IMG/VR virus record: IMGVR_UViG_3300006617_000042
Coordinates: 1,785-24,152 of that record
Length of the DNA: 22,368 nucleotides
Reading direction: 5' to 3' (one strand)
DNA from: a virus
Below are positions 8,107 through 15,814 of the stretch, in pieces; position 1 is the stretch's first letter, and each line of letters opens with the position of its first letter. The notes under the pieces are model-generated. The model searched no databases, was not told the DNA's origin, and saw only the letters and a program-made list of their open reading frames with translations. The position numbers were made by a program, and so were the translations under genes.

Positions 8107-11100
8107 ATGGCTGAAATTAAAAATAGTTTTCTAAGATCCAAGATGAATAAAGACTTGGATGATAGACTAATACCTAACGGTGAATATAGAGATGCGCAGA
8201 ATATATCTGTAGGTAAATCTGAAGCCGATGACATAGGTGCTTTAGAAACTGTTTTAGGTAACGTTTTGCAAAGCGATTTTGGTTTAACTGGTTTTCAAAC
8301 TATTGGCTATAAAAGTATAGAAAATAAAAATCAAATTATTGTTTTTTTAACAAACAACACTGATCATTATATTTATAGTTTTACACCTAATACTACTCCT
8401 GTACTTTTAGTTACAGGTTCTTTTTTAAATTTTTCAACAAACAATTTAATAAGTGGTATAAGTGTTATAGAAAATTTATTATTTTGGACTGACAATAGAA
8501 ATCAACCAAGAAAAATAAATTTAAATTTAGCTGCAAATGGAACTTATTATACTGAAGAAAATCATATATCTGTAGCTAAGTACAATCCTTATCAACCGAT
8601 AGGTTTATTACAAAAAGTAGTAACAGCTACAACAACAAGTTCTTCTACCGCCACACTTCTTATTGCAGACACAACTGGAATACAAAAAGGTATGTCAGTA
8701 GTGCAGTACAATAATGCTGATTTTGGTCCAGAAGATTATTTTTATGTTACTACTGTTAACGCTAATACTTCTGTTGTTTTAAATGCAGCACCTGCAACTA
8801 TTAATGCTGGAGACATAACCTTTTTAGCAACAACAATGACAGGGGAAAATATTACTTTTGATTTTAACCAAGGCCAAGATTGGCCAGGAGACCCTGACTA
8901 TTTAGAAAGTAAATTTGTAAGATTAAGCTATAGGTTTGAATTTGATGATGGTGAATATTCTTTAATAGCTCCTTTTACTCAAATAGCTTTTATACCAAAG
9001 CAAAAAGGTTATTTTTTAGGTAGCGGTGGAGGAACACCAACTCCTGATGACGAAGATGAAGCCTATAGAAGCACCGTAATAGAGTTTATGGAAAATGGTG
9101 TTCAAAACATTGAGCTTTTAATACCATTTCCAGATACATTAAACAATGTTCAACCAGCTGTTGGGGCTTCTTATAAAATAAAATCACTTGATATACTTTA
9201 TAAAGAATCAGATGGTTTAGCTATTAAAGTAATAGATACTATAGATTATGATGAGCCAGATGAGTTAGGTAACACCTGGGTTTCAACAACTAATACTAAT
9301 ATATACAATTACAACTACCAATCTAGAAAACCATTTAGAACGCTTCCTACGGCCCAAACAACAAGAGTTTATGATAAAGTTCCAGTAAAAGCTTTAGCTC
9401 AAGAAACAGCAGGTAATAGAATTATATATGGTAATTTTTTAGATAAATATACTTCTCCTCAATTTTTTGATTACATAATAGGTGTAGGCCCTAAATCATT
9501 AGCTAAAAATTACGACAACTGGGCTGAATATCCTAATCATAACGTTAAACAAAATAGAAATTATCAAGTTGGTTTTGTTTTGTCCGATAAATTTGGAAGA
9601 CAGTCAGATGTTATTTTATCTGGTGTTAAAACAGAAGCTATAGTTGCTGTTGATGGAACTGTATATGGAGGTGACACTGTATATAACCCTTTTAACAGTA
9701 GTACTAGTGATTTAAAAAGCTGGTTTGGTGACACATTAAAAATAGATATAAAACAACCAATACTTATAACGCAAGATGATACTAAAGGCACTCCTGGGTT
9801 ATACGCAAACACGGGCACTGGCTACAACACTTACAACGCTACGCCAGCTAATCAACCTGTTATAAATGGCAATACTTACACTTTTACACTAGGAGCTGAT
9901 CAAGTTGAAGTACCTACAGTTAATTCATATTTAGAGGGAGAATTTACAGATTATGTTAAAGTTACAAATATAACTAACGTTGGTGCTGATTACACTGTTA
10001 CAACGGAAGGTCAAGTTAGCTCTATATATTTACAGCAATCTCCAACTAATCCTGATGTAAAATATAAATATAGTATAAATCCTATAGGTTGGTATTCTTA
10101 TAAAATTGTTGTAAAACAACAAGAGCAAGATTATTATAACGCTTATTTACCTGGTATTTTAAGAGGCTATCCAACTCATGGTGGTGGAACAAGTCCTTTT
10201 CCAATTAATGAAGATAGTTCTACTGGTCATATAGTTTTACTAAATGATAATATAAATAAAATTCCTAGAGATTTATCTGAAATTGGTCCAGATCAAAAGC
10301 AATATAAAAGTTCTGTGCAACTTTCATTAAGAGTTACAAATAAACTTATCGGAGGTTCTTCTTTAAATAATGTTCAGTATTTTCCGGGTATTCTTACAGA
10401 TACAGCATCGACTATAGCTACAAATGCTAACGATTTAAATATGGCTTACGCTGATTTAGATGCAAGAGGACATGATAATATTTATCAAACATCAACAAAT
10501 CCTAGTATTGCTAGAATTACGTTTTCAAATAACTACACAGTTATACCTGGTGTTTTAGATGACAGCAATCAAAACGCCAACATGCAACCATATTTAGCTA
10601 TATATGAAACAGAACCTCAAGATTCTTTATTAGATATTTTTTGGGAAACACCAACTGTAGGTTTAATATCAACGCTAAACGACGCTATACTTTCTGAATA
10701 TGAAGGAGCTGTAGGCTGGTCAACATATAATTCAAACAACTTTACAGAAGCAATGAGTGGTGATTTTATAACAGGATTATCACCTGTTGATCAGTCTGGT
10801 GTTAATTTATTTAACACAGAATCATCTTCAATATCTGTTGTAGATAACACGGGCGCTGATGTATCTGGACAGTTTAGTATTACAAGAACTGGAGCCGGAA
10901 CACTAGGTGATCCTCATTTATATAATTTTGGAAAAGTTGGAGATAACTTTGTATATAATTATAACCCTGACATTAGAAGTTATACTATATCTATGGTTAT
11001 AACTAATAACGAACCTGCAACACCTGTAGTTTCTAATACTTTAAATATAAATATATTTTTACAAAACACTCAACCGATTATAAACGGAGGAGTTGCTCTG

Positions 11101-11694
11101 CCTGATGTCAACAATGTAAATCAAGATTTTACTGGAACAATTGTTGATATTGATGGTTTTAACGGGGCGGCGAGCACTTCTTTAAGAACTCAACAGTTAA
11201 AGTGGAGTATTTCAAACGTCAGTCCTTCTATTTATAATGGAGTTTTTTCTATAAATGAAACAACTGGAGTTGTAACAAAAACAACAACCGGAACAAACGC
11301 TGGAACGTGCACTTTAACAATTAAAGTAGAAGATGCGTATAATGGTTCTGCTTTAGCTAGTGGTTCTTTAAATCAAACCGCGACACAGGATATTAATATA
11401 GTATCTTCTGTTATTGGTACTCTTTTTTATGCTAGTGATTCTGGAGTATTTAATCAAAGTTGTCACATTAATGGTTCGTTAAACTCTACATGTGGTCAGT
11501 CTGTTTATTACAATCAAACGAGTTCTAGCCCTACTGTTGGTGATGAAATAAGAGTTGGTCCAAATGGATCAAGTTCTCCACTAGCCGCGGCAGGTTATTA
11601 TTCTTACAATTGTGGTAATACAGGTCTTGGTAATAGAAATTACTTTCAAATATCTGGTAACGATGGTGTAATAGATGTTGTAAGTACGTGTTAA
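8107..11694 (+). CDS. Large tail protein, stabilization-like, with Cys-rich C-terminal module
   Basis: The 1195-aa protein opens with SKMNKDLDDRLIPNGEYRDA, a signature I associate with phage stabilization or tail-hub proteins of marine podoviruses, followed by repeated beta strands that could form a propeller (about 30-160 and 250-560). Residues 169-240 look like an inserted small beta module. YETEPQDSLLDIFWETPTVG (833-852) is a motif I recall from many tail proteins. After it come Ig/cadherin-like repeats; FSINETTGVVTKTTTG starts at 1047 and is followed by LTIKVEDA, resembling a cadherin-like strand pair. All five cysteines are at 1068, 1119, 1129, 1169 and 1195, the last being the final residue. 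The end (AAGYYSYNCGN, GNDGVIDVVSTC) resembles small Gly/Tyr/Cys domains of Bacteroidota surface proteins. It could bind the host receptor. Confidence 0.68.
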   Translation: MAEIKNSFLRSKMNKDLDDRLIPNGEYRDAQNISVGKSEADDIGALETVLGNVLQSDFGLTGFQTIGYKSIENKNQIIVFLTNNTDHYIYSFTPNTTPVLLVTGSFLNFSTNNLISGISVIENLLFWTDNRNQPRKINLNLAANGTYYTEENHISVAKYNPYQPIGLLQKVVTATTTSSSTATLLIADTTGIQKGMSVVQYNNADFGPEDYFYVTTVNANTSVVLNAAPATINAGDITFLATTMTGENITFDFNQGQDWPGDPDYLESKFVRLSYRFEFDDGEYSLIAPFTQIAFIPKQKGYFLGSGGGTPTPDDEDEAYRSTVIEFMENGVQNIELLIPFPDTLNNVQPAVGASYKIKSLDILYKESDGLAIKVIDTIDYDEPDELGNTWVSTTNTNIYNYNYQSRKPFRTLPTAQTTRVYDKVPVKALAQETAGNRIIYGNFLDKYTSPQFFDYIIGVGPKSLAKNYDNWAEYPNHNVKQNRNYQVGFVLSDKFGRQSDVILSGVKTEAIVAVDGTVYGGDTVYNPFNSSTSDLKSWFGDTLKIDIKQPILITQDDTKGTPGLYANTGTGYNTYNATPANQPVINGNTYTFTLGADQVEVPTVNSYLEGEFTDYVKVTNITNVGADYTVTTEGQVSSIYLQQSPTNPDVKYKYSINPIGWYSYKIVVKQQEQDYYNAYLPGILRGYPTHGGGTSPFPINEDSSTGHIVLLNDNINKIPRDLSEIGPDQKQYKSSVQLSLRVTNKLIGGSSLNNVQYFPGILTDTASTIATNANDLNMAYADLDARGHDNIYQTSTNPSIARITFSNNYTVIPGVLDDSNQNANMQPYLAIYETEPQDSLLDIFWETPTVGLISTLNDAILSEYEGAVGWSTYNSNNFTEAMSGDFITGLSPVDQSGVNLFNTESSSISVVDNTGADVSGQFSITRTGAGTLGDPHLYNFGKVGDNFVYNYNPDIRSYTISMVITNNEPATPVVSNTLNINIFLQNTQPIINGGVALPDVNNVNQDFTGTIVDIDGFNGAASTSLRTQQLKWSISNVSPSIYNGVFSINETTGVVTKTTTGTNAGTCTLTIKVEDAYNGSALASGSLNQTATQDINIVSSVIGTLFYASDSGVFNQSCHINGSLNSTCGQSVYYNQTSSSPTVGDEIRVGPNGSSSPLAAAGYYSYNCGNTGLGNRNYFQISGNDGVIDVVSTC

Positions 11695-11713
11695 AATAAG
11701 TGATAATAAAATT

Positions 11714-13072
11714 ATGGCAATAATAGAAGTAAAATATTTTAATTCCTTTTTAATAAAAAAGATTAAAACTATTGTAGATGCCGCTACAAAACCTACAGCG
11801 CCTTTTGCTAATGTGCCAGGTGGTTTTACGGCTGTAGCAGCTGATGATTGGTATATTGAAGAAGCAAGAATACGAGGTGGTTATAATAATACTACTGTTG
11901 ATTTTGGTGTTAAAGCTTATTTAGATGAAGAAAATCCTAATCAACAAAATAGATTTAATACTTTAATTTACTCAGGTATATTTAACTCTAGAACTGGTGT
12001 AAATAATACAAATCAATTTTCTGTTGGTGAAGATATTACAAGGTCTACAGATCCAGCAAATGGTAAAATAATGAAATTATATGCAGAAGATACTAATCTA
12101 ATTATATTTCAAGAAGACAAAGTTAGTAGAGCATTAATAGATAAAGATGCTATATATTCAGCAGAAGGAGGCGGTAGTGTAACTTCTAGTAATTTAGTTA
12201 TTGGTCAAATAATAGCTTATGCTGGTGAATATGGAATATCAACAGATCCTTTTAGTTTTGCCGTGTATGGTTATAGAAAATATTTTACAGATAAAAAAAG
12301 AGGATGCGTGTTAAGATTATCAGCAGATGGTATTACAGAAATATCATCTTATGGTATGCATGATTTTTTTAGAGACGAATTAGCTAATACAACTAAAATA
12401 GTAGGTGGTTGGGATGCTCACAATAAAAACTATATAATATCATTGCAAAATGATAATTCTTACAAAACACTAGCTTTTGATGAAAGTGTTTTAGGTTGGA
12501 CAAGTTTTTATAGTTATAAACCTGATTTTTTAGTTAGTTTAGAAAATAAGTTTTATAGTTTTAAGAAAACAACTAATAATGGAGAAGGAATATGGTTACA
12601 AAACTCAGGAAATTATTCTGAATTTTATAATCAAGTTTATAATTCTGACGTAACTGTTATACTAAACAAAGAACCTTCTTTAGTTAAAAACTTTAAAACT
12701 ATAAATTATGAAGGCGCAATTGGGTGGGAAATAGATTCTATAACAACAAGTTCTGGTGACACCGGAAGTCCTATTAGCCCTTATTTATTACCTTCTTCGA
12801 CAAACTTAAATACGCTTTCTGCTTTAGAATCAAATATATTTATAAATAACTTTAAAAGAAAAGAAAATAAGTTTTTTGCAAACTTAATAAATACTTCGCC
12901 TGCAACACCAGGAGAAATTTTATTTGGAGCTTCTTCAACTGGTTTAAAAGGATTTTGGTCTACAGTTAAATTAAAATTAGTTTTTTCAACGCTAGCAACA
13001 GACCCTAATTATTACGGAAATAAAAAAGAATTATTTGCAGTGTCATCTGATATTGTAGAATCATCATATTAA
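11714..13072 (+). CDS. Tail stabilization-like protein, probable beta-propeller
   Basis: This 452-aa protein is rich in beta strands with regularly spaced Trp, Tyr and Gly: DWYIEEARIRGGYNNTTVDF (about 45-64), IYSGIFNSRTGVNNTNQFSV (about 85-104), KLYAEDTNLIIFQEDKVSRA (about 121-140), VYGYRKYFTDKKRGCVLRLS (about 184-203), and VGGWDAHNKNYIISLQNDNS. Alternating blade-like strands and the WDAHNKNYIISL pattern fit a propeller. It follows the 1195-aa tail protein after a 19-base gap, and the two together resemble what I recall as tail stabilization proteins of marine phages. The N-terminal YFNSFLIKKIKT is short and hydrophobic but not a signal peptide. A structural part of the tail tip or tail-tube junction is the best guess, by context. 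There is no enzyme motif. Confidence 0.66.
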   Translation: MAIIEVKYFNSFLIKKIKTIVDAATKPTAPFANVPGGFTAVAADDWYIEEARIRGGYNNTTVDFGVKAYLDEENPNQQNRFNTLIYSGIFNSRTGVNNTNQFSVGEDITRSTDPANGKIMKLYAEDTNLIIFQEDKVSRALIDKDAIYSAEGGGSVTSSNLVIGQIIAYAGEYGISTDPFSFAVYGYRKYFTDKKRGCVLRLSADGITEISSYGMHDFFRDELANTTKIVGGWDAHNKNYIISLQNDNSYKTLAFDESVLGWTSFYSYKPDFLVSLENKFYSFKKTTNNGEGIWLQNSGNYSEFYNQVYNSDVTVILNKEPSLVKNFKTINYEGAIGWEIDSITTSSGDTGSPISPYLLPSSTNLNTLSALESNIFINNFKRKENKFFANLINTSPATPGEILFGASSTGLKGFWSTVKLKLVFSTLATDPNYYGNKKELFAVSSDIVESSY

Positions 13073-13077
13073 ATTAA

Positions 13078-13479
13078 ATGAAATTAAAAAAAATAAATGA
13101 TATTTCTATTATTCACAATAATGGAGATATTGTAGTAACAGATAAAATACCTGTAACACACGAATTTGCTGATCAATTATATGTTAGATCTATGACTATG
13201 TCTAAAGGTCAATTAGTTAAAGGCGCTATACACAATGATAGCCACATCTGGTTTTTAATGACTGGTAAAGTTGCTATAAAAAATAATAATGAAATAGTTA
13301 TACATGAAGCACCTTGTTATACTATTTCTGATGCTGGATCACAAAGATATATTTATGCACATGAAGATTCTATATTTATAAATGTACATAAAAATCCTAG
13401 CAATACTCAAGATATTAAAAAATTAGAACAAGAACTTGTTTCTTTAACACAAGAGCAATATGAACAAAAAAATAAATAA
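13078..13479 (+). CDS. Small cupin-like protein in the virion gene block
   Basis: The 133-aa protein has a single beta-rich domain of cupin type. The first cupin motif is suggested by GQLVKGAIHNDSHIWFLMTG (44-63), with H52 and H56 in place of HxH and with no conserved Glu. The second is suggested by APCYTISDAGSQRYIYAHED (78-97), with H95 as third possible metal ligand and N102 further on. A lysine- and glutamate-rich helical tail follows from about 110. The usual Glu ligand being missing, metal-dependent catalysis is uncertain and a carbohydrate- or protein-binding role is equally possible. It lies five bases after the stabilization-like gene and three before the ejection-like genes, so it is probably made with the tail. 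It could be a tail accessory factor or an auxiliary metabolic-type gene. The fold call is from motif reading only. Confidence 0.62.
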   Translation: MKLKKINDISIIHNNGDIVVTDKIPVTHEFADQLYVRSMTMSKGQLVKGAIHNDSHIWFLMTGKVAIKNNNEIVIHEAPCYTISDAGSQRYIYAHEDSIFINVHKNPSNTQDIKKLEQELVSLTQEQYEQKNK

Positions 13480-13482
13480 ACT

Positions 13483-14271
13483 ATGGCATTTATAGCAGCG
13501 GCAATTATTGGTGGTGTGGCAACGGTTGGAGCTACGGCGATAGGCGCTATAGGCGCAGGTAAACAAGCAAAGCGAGCTGGTAAAGAAAGAGCTCGTTTAG
13601 AAGATAAATTAAAAACTTTAGAAAATAAAAGACAACCTATAATTAACCCTTACGCTGGTGTGACAGATTTATCTGGTATGATAACAGATTTAAGTGATAT
13701 GGTTTCTAATCCATACGCTAATTTAGGTGTAGCAACTAGTGCTGCTGAAATTGAAATAGAAGAAGCTGATATTGCGTTAGCAAACACACTAGATACACTT
13801 AGGGCTACAGGTGCTAGTGCCGGTGGCGCAACTGCTTTAGCACAAGCCGCTTTACAAAGTAAAAAAGGTGTTAGTGCAAGCATAGAACAACAAGAAGCTG
13901 CTAATGAAAAATTAAGAGCTCAAGGCGAGGATAATTTACAAAGATTACAAATGGCAGAAGCGCAAAGGGTTCAAGCAGGTTTATTTGGAGAAGCTCAAAG
14001 AATGCAAGACGTTGATGTTAAAGGCAAAAGCTTTGTTTACGGTGAAAAAGAAAGAAGAGAAACAGAGCAATTAAACAGAACTCAAGCGCAAATAACGGGT
14101 CAACAACAGGCTCAAGTAGCCGCAAGACAAAATCAAACATCAATTATAGCGGGAGGAATTGGAGCTTTAGGAAATATAGCTGGAAGCTATATGGGAGCTC
14201 AAAGTCAATATAATACAGCGCTTGCTAACCAAGGTATAAACCCAGCAACAGGTTTACCGTTTAAATCATAA
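13483..14271 (+). CDS. Internal virion (ejection) protein, T7 gp14-like by position
   Basis: The 262-aa protein starts with an Ala/Gly/Ile hydrophobic segment (FIAAAIIGGVATVGATAIGA, 3-22) able to insert in a membrane, then a basic coiled coil (KQAKRAGKERARLEDKLKTL). Around 75-125 there is NPYANLGVATSAAEIEIEEA followed by LANTLDTLRATGASAGGATA and LAQAALQSKKGVSASIEQQE, which I recall from minor virion proteins of marine phages. A Gln-rich helical stretch and a second Gly/Ala/Ile segment (IIAGGIGALGNIAGSYMGAQ, about 222-241) close it. Hydrophobic ends plus an Ala-rich helical middle are typical of small ejection proteins that form a pore or channel in the host outer membrane. The next two genes complete a set of three of rising size, as in T7 gp14-gp15-gp16. 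The match is by layout and composition. Confidence 0.64.
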   Translation: MAFIAAAIIGGVATVGATAIGAIGAGKQAKRAGKERARLEDKLKTLENKRQPIINPYAGVTDLSGMITDLSDMVSNPYANLGVATSAAEIEIEEADIALANTLDTLRATGASAGGATALAQAALQSKKGVSASIEQQEAANEKLRAQGEDNLQRLQMAEAQRVQAGLFGEAQRMQDVDVKGKSFVYGEKERRETEQLNRTQAQITGQQQAQVAARQNQTSIIAGGIGALGNIAGSYMGAQSQYNTALANQGINPATGLPFKS

Positions 14272-14273
14272 AT

Positions 14274-15812
14274 ATGGGAGCATACGAAAATCCAGTAACA
14301 GTAGTCGACACTCAGAGTGGTCAGATTTGGGCAAATGCAATACAAACTTTAGGTGCTCAAACATCAAAAGTTTTAGACCAAGAAAGAGATAGACTTTTGC
14401 AACTAAATAAAAGCTTTGCCGTTAAACTTCAAAAAATACAAAAAAAAGGCGTAAAAGATTATGATGTACTTTCAAATGCTTTAGCTGAAGCAAACGTTAC
14501 AGATCAACAAATTTATGATCAAGCTCAAGTGTTTCAAACGGCTAAAACTCAAGCTTCAACTAAATTATTACAAACAGGTAGACCACCTGAAGAACTTGCG
14601 CAGGCTCAAAAAGAATTTAACGATGCTAATAAAGCTTTAAAAGGTTTAATACCTTATATAAAATCTCGTGGAGAATCTACTCAAGATTACTTAGAACAAA
14701 TAGGTAATAACCCTGTAAACGTAGGGCAACAAGGTTATGCGTCTATGACAGAAAATCAAGAATTTCAAGTTGGAACATGGATTGATACTGGTTTTTTAAA
14801 AGGCTCTAAAGAAATAGTATACGATAAAAATAAAGGTTGGGGAACTAAATATAAAGAATTAGATGATAAAGAAACAGGTGTTGATGATAAAGAGTTTACT
14901 ATTTGGGGTACACAAGCTGCTAATTATTTGACAACCACTGTTCCAACTGTAGATAAAAGTTTAGAAAATGTTTTAGTAGAAAGTGGTATTATAGATAAAA
15001 ATGGAAAGTTAACTTCAGCTTATCAATATTTTGATTCAAATCAAACTAGAGTTGAAAAAAGTAAAGATGGAAAAATAACAGCTGTTATTGTTGGGCCTAA
15101 TTGGGAAAAAGCTGCAGTAGCAATTAACGATAAAGTTAATAAGATAGCTGATGGTTATTTAAAAGATCCTAAAGTTGCTAACGCGGTTTGGAGAAACGTT
15201 TTTGGTGAAGCTGAAGATTTAAACATTGTTGAAGGTGGTGGTGTAGACCCTAAACAAGTAGAAATATTTACAGAAAAACTTAAATTAAGAGCTGGGCAAT
15301 ATATACCTAATGTTGATTATGCTAGCGTTGATGATCCAAAAGTAAAACAATTTATACAAGAAAATCCTGGAGCTTTCGAAGTTAAAAAGTTTGGAAAAAC
15401 AACTATACCATCTGGTAATACTTCTAGTAAATATAAAGACATATCAGCAGAAGAAAGCGCTGTAAAAATATATAACGAATTTGCAAGAGATCCATTAGGT
15501 GCTTACAATAGATATAAACAAGAACCAGACGAAAAAGCTACTTTAGTAGAAGGCTCTATAATTACAATTCCTCAATTTGATAATAAAGGAAATGAACAAG
15601 AACCTTTAAGATACAACATGGATAATAAACAGGAAAGAGGTATATTCTTTCAAGAGCTTTTAAATGTAAGCAAACTTACTGGTGGAGATGACAAAGGAAG
15701 AGCAATAAGATTAGTTTATCCTTCGTTAGTGGATAGTATGAGTGATAAATATATAGAAGAAAAAACTAAAAAATCTAAGAAAAAACTTCCTATAATTAAA
15801 AAAATAATCTAA
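14274..15812 (+). CDS. Internal virion (ejection) protein, second of three
   Basis: The 512-aa protein starts two bases after the previous stop. It is largely helical and soluble: an N-terminal coiled coil (VLDQERDRLLQLNKSFAVKL, about 34-53; AQAQKEFNDANKALKGLIPY, about 104-123), a middle of mixed strands (TENQEFQVGTWIDTGFLKG, KNKGWGTKYKELDD), and a helical segment near AAVAINDKVNKIADGYLKDP (about 280-299). It ends in a strongly basic tail (KKSKKKLPIIKKII), which could contact DNA or the neighbouring giant protein. No catalytic motif or membrane segment is visible. It occupies the gp15 place in a gp14-gp15-gp16-like order, so a virion-internal protein ejected with DNA is the preferred reading. 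Sequence family unknown to me. Confidence 0.62.
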   Translation: MGAYENPVTVVDTQSGQIWANAIQTLGAQTSKVLDQERDRLLQLNKSFAVKLQKIQKKGVKDYDVLSNALAEANVTDQQIYDQAQVFQTAKTQASTKLLQTGRPPEELAQAQKEFNDANKALKGLIPYIKSRGESTQDYLEQIGNNPVNVGQQGYASMTENQEFQVGTWIDTGFLKGSKEIVYDKNKGWGTKYKELDDKETGVDDKEFTIWGTQAANYLTTTVPTVDKSLENVLVESGIIDKNGKLTSAYQYFDSNQTRVEKSKDGKITAVIVGPNWEKAAVAINDKVNKIADGYLKDPKVANAVWRNVFGEAEDLNIVEGGGVDPKQVEIFTEKLKLRAGQYIPNVDYASVDDPKVKQFIQENPGAFEVKKFGKTTIPSGNTSSKYKDISAEESAVKIYNEFARDPLGAYNRYKQEPDEKATLVEGSIITIPQFDNKGNEQEPLRYNMDNKQERGIFFQELLNVSKLTGGDDKGRAIRLVYPSLVDSMSDKYIEEKTKKSKKKLPIIKKII

Positions 15813-15814
15813 TT

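Noticed and set aside
13483-13550. Signal peptide at the start of the 262-aa protein
   Set aside because: The hydrophobic segment has no basic start or cleavage site and matches membrane-inserting ends of ejection proteins better.
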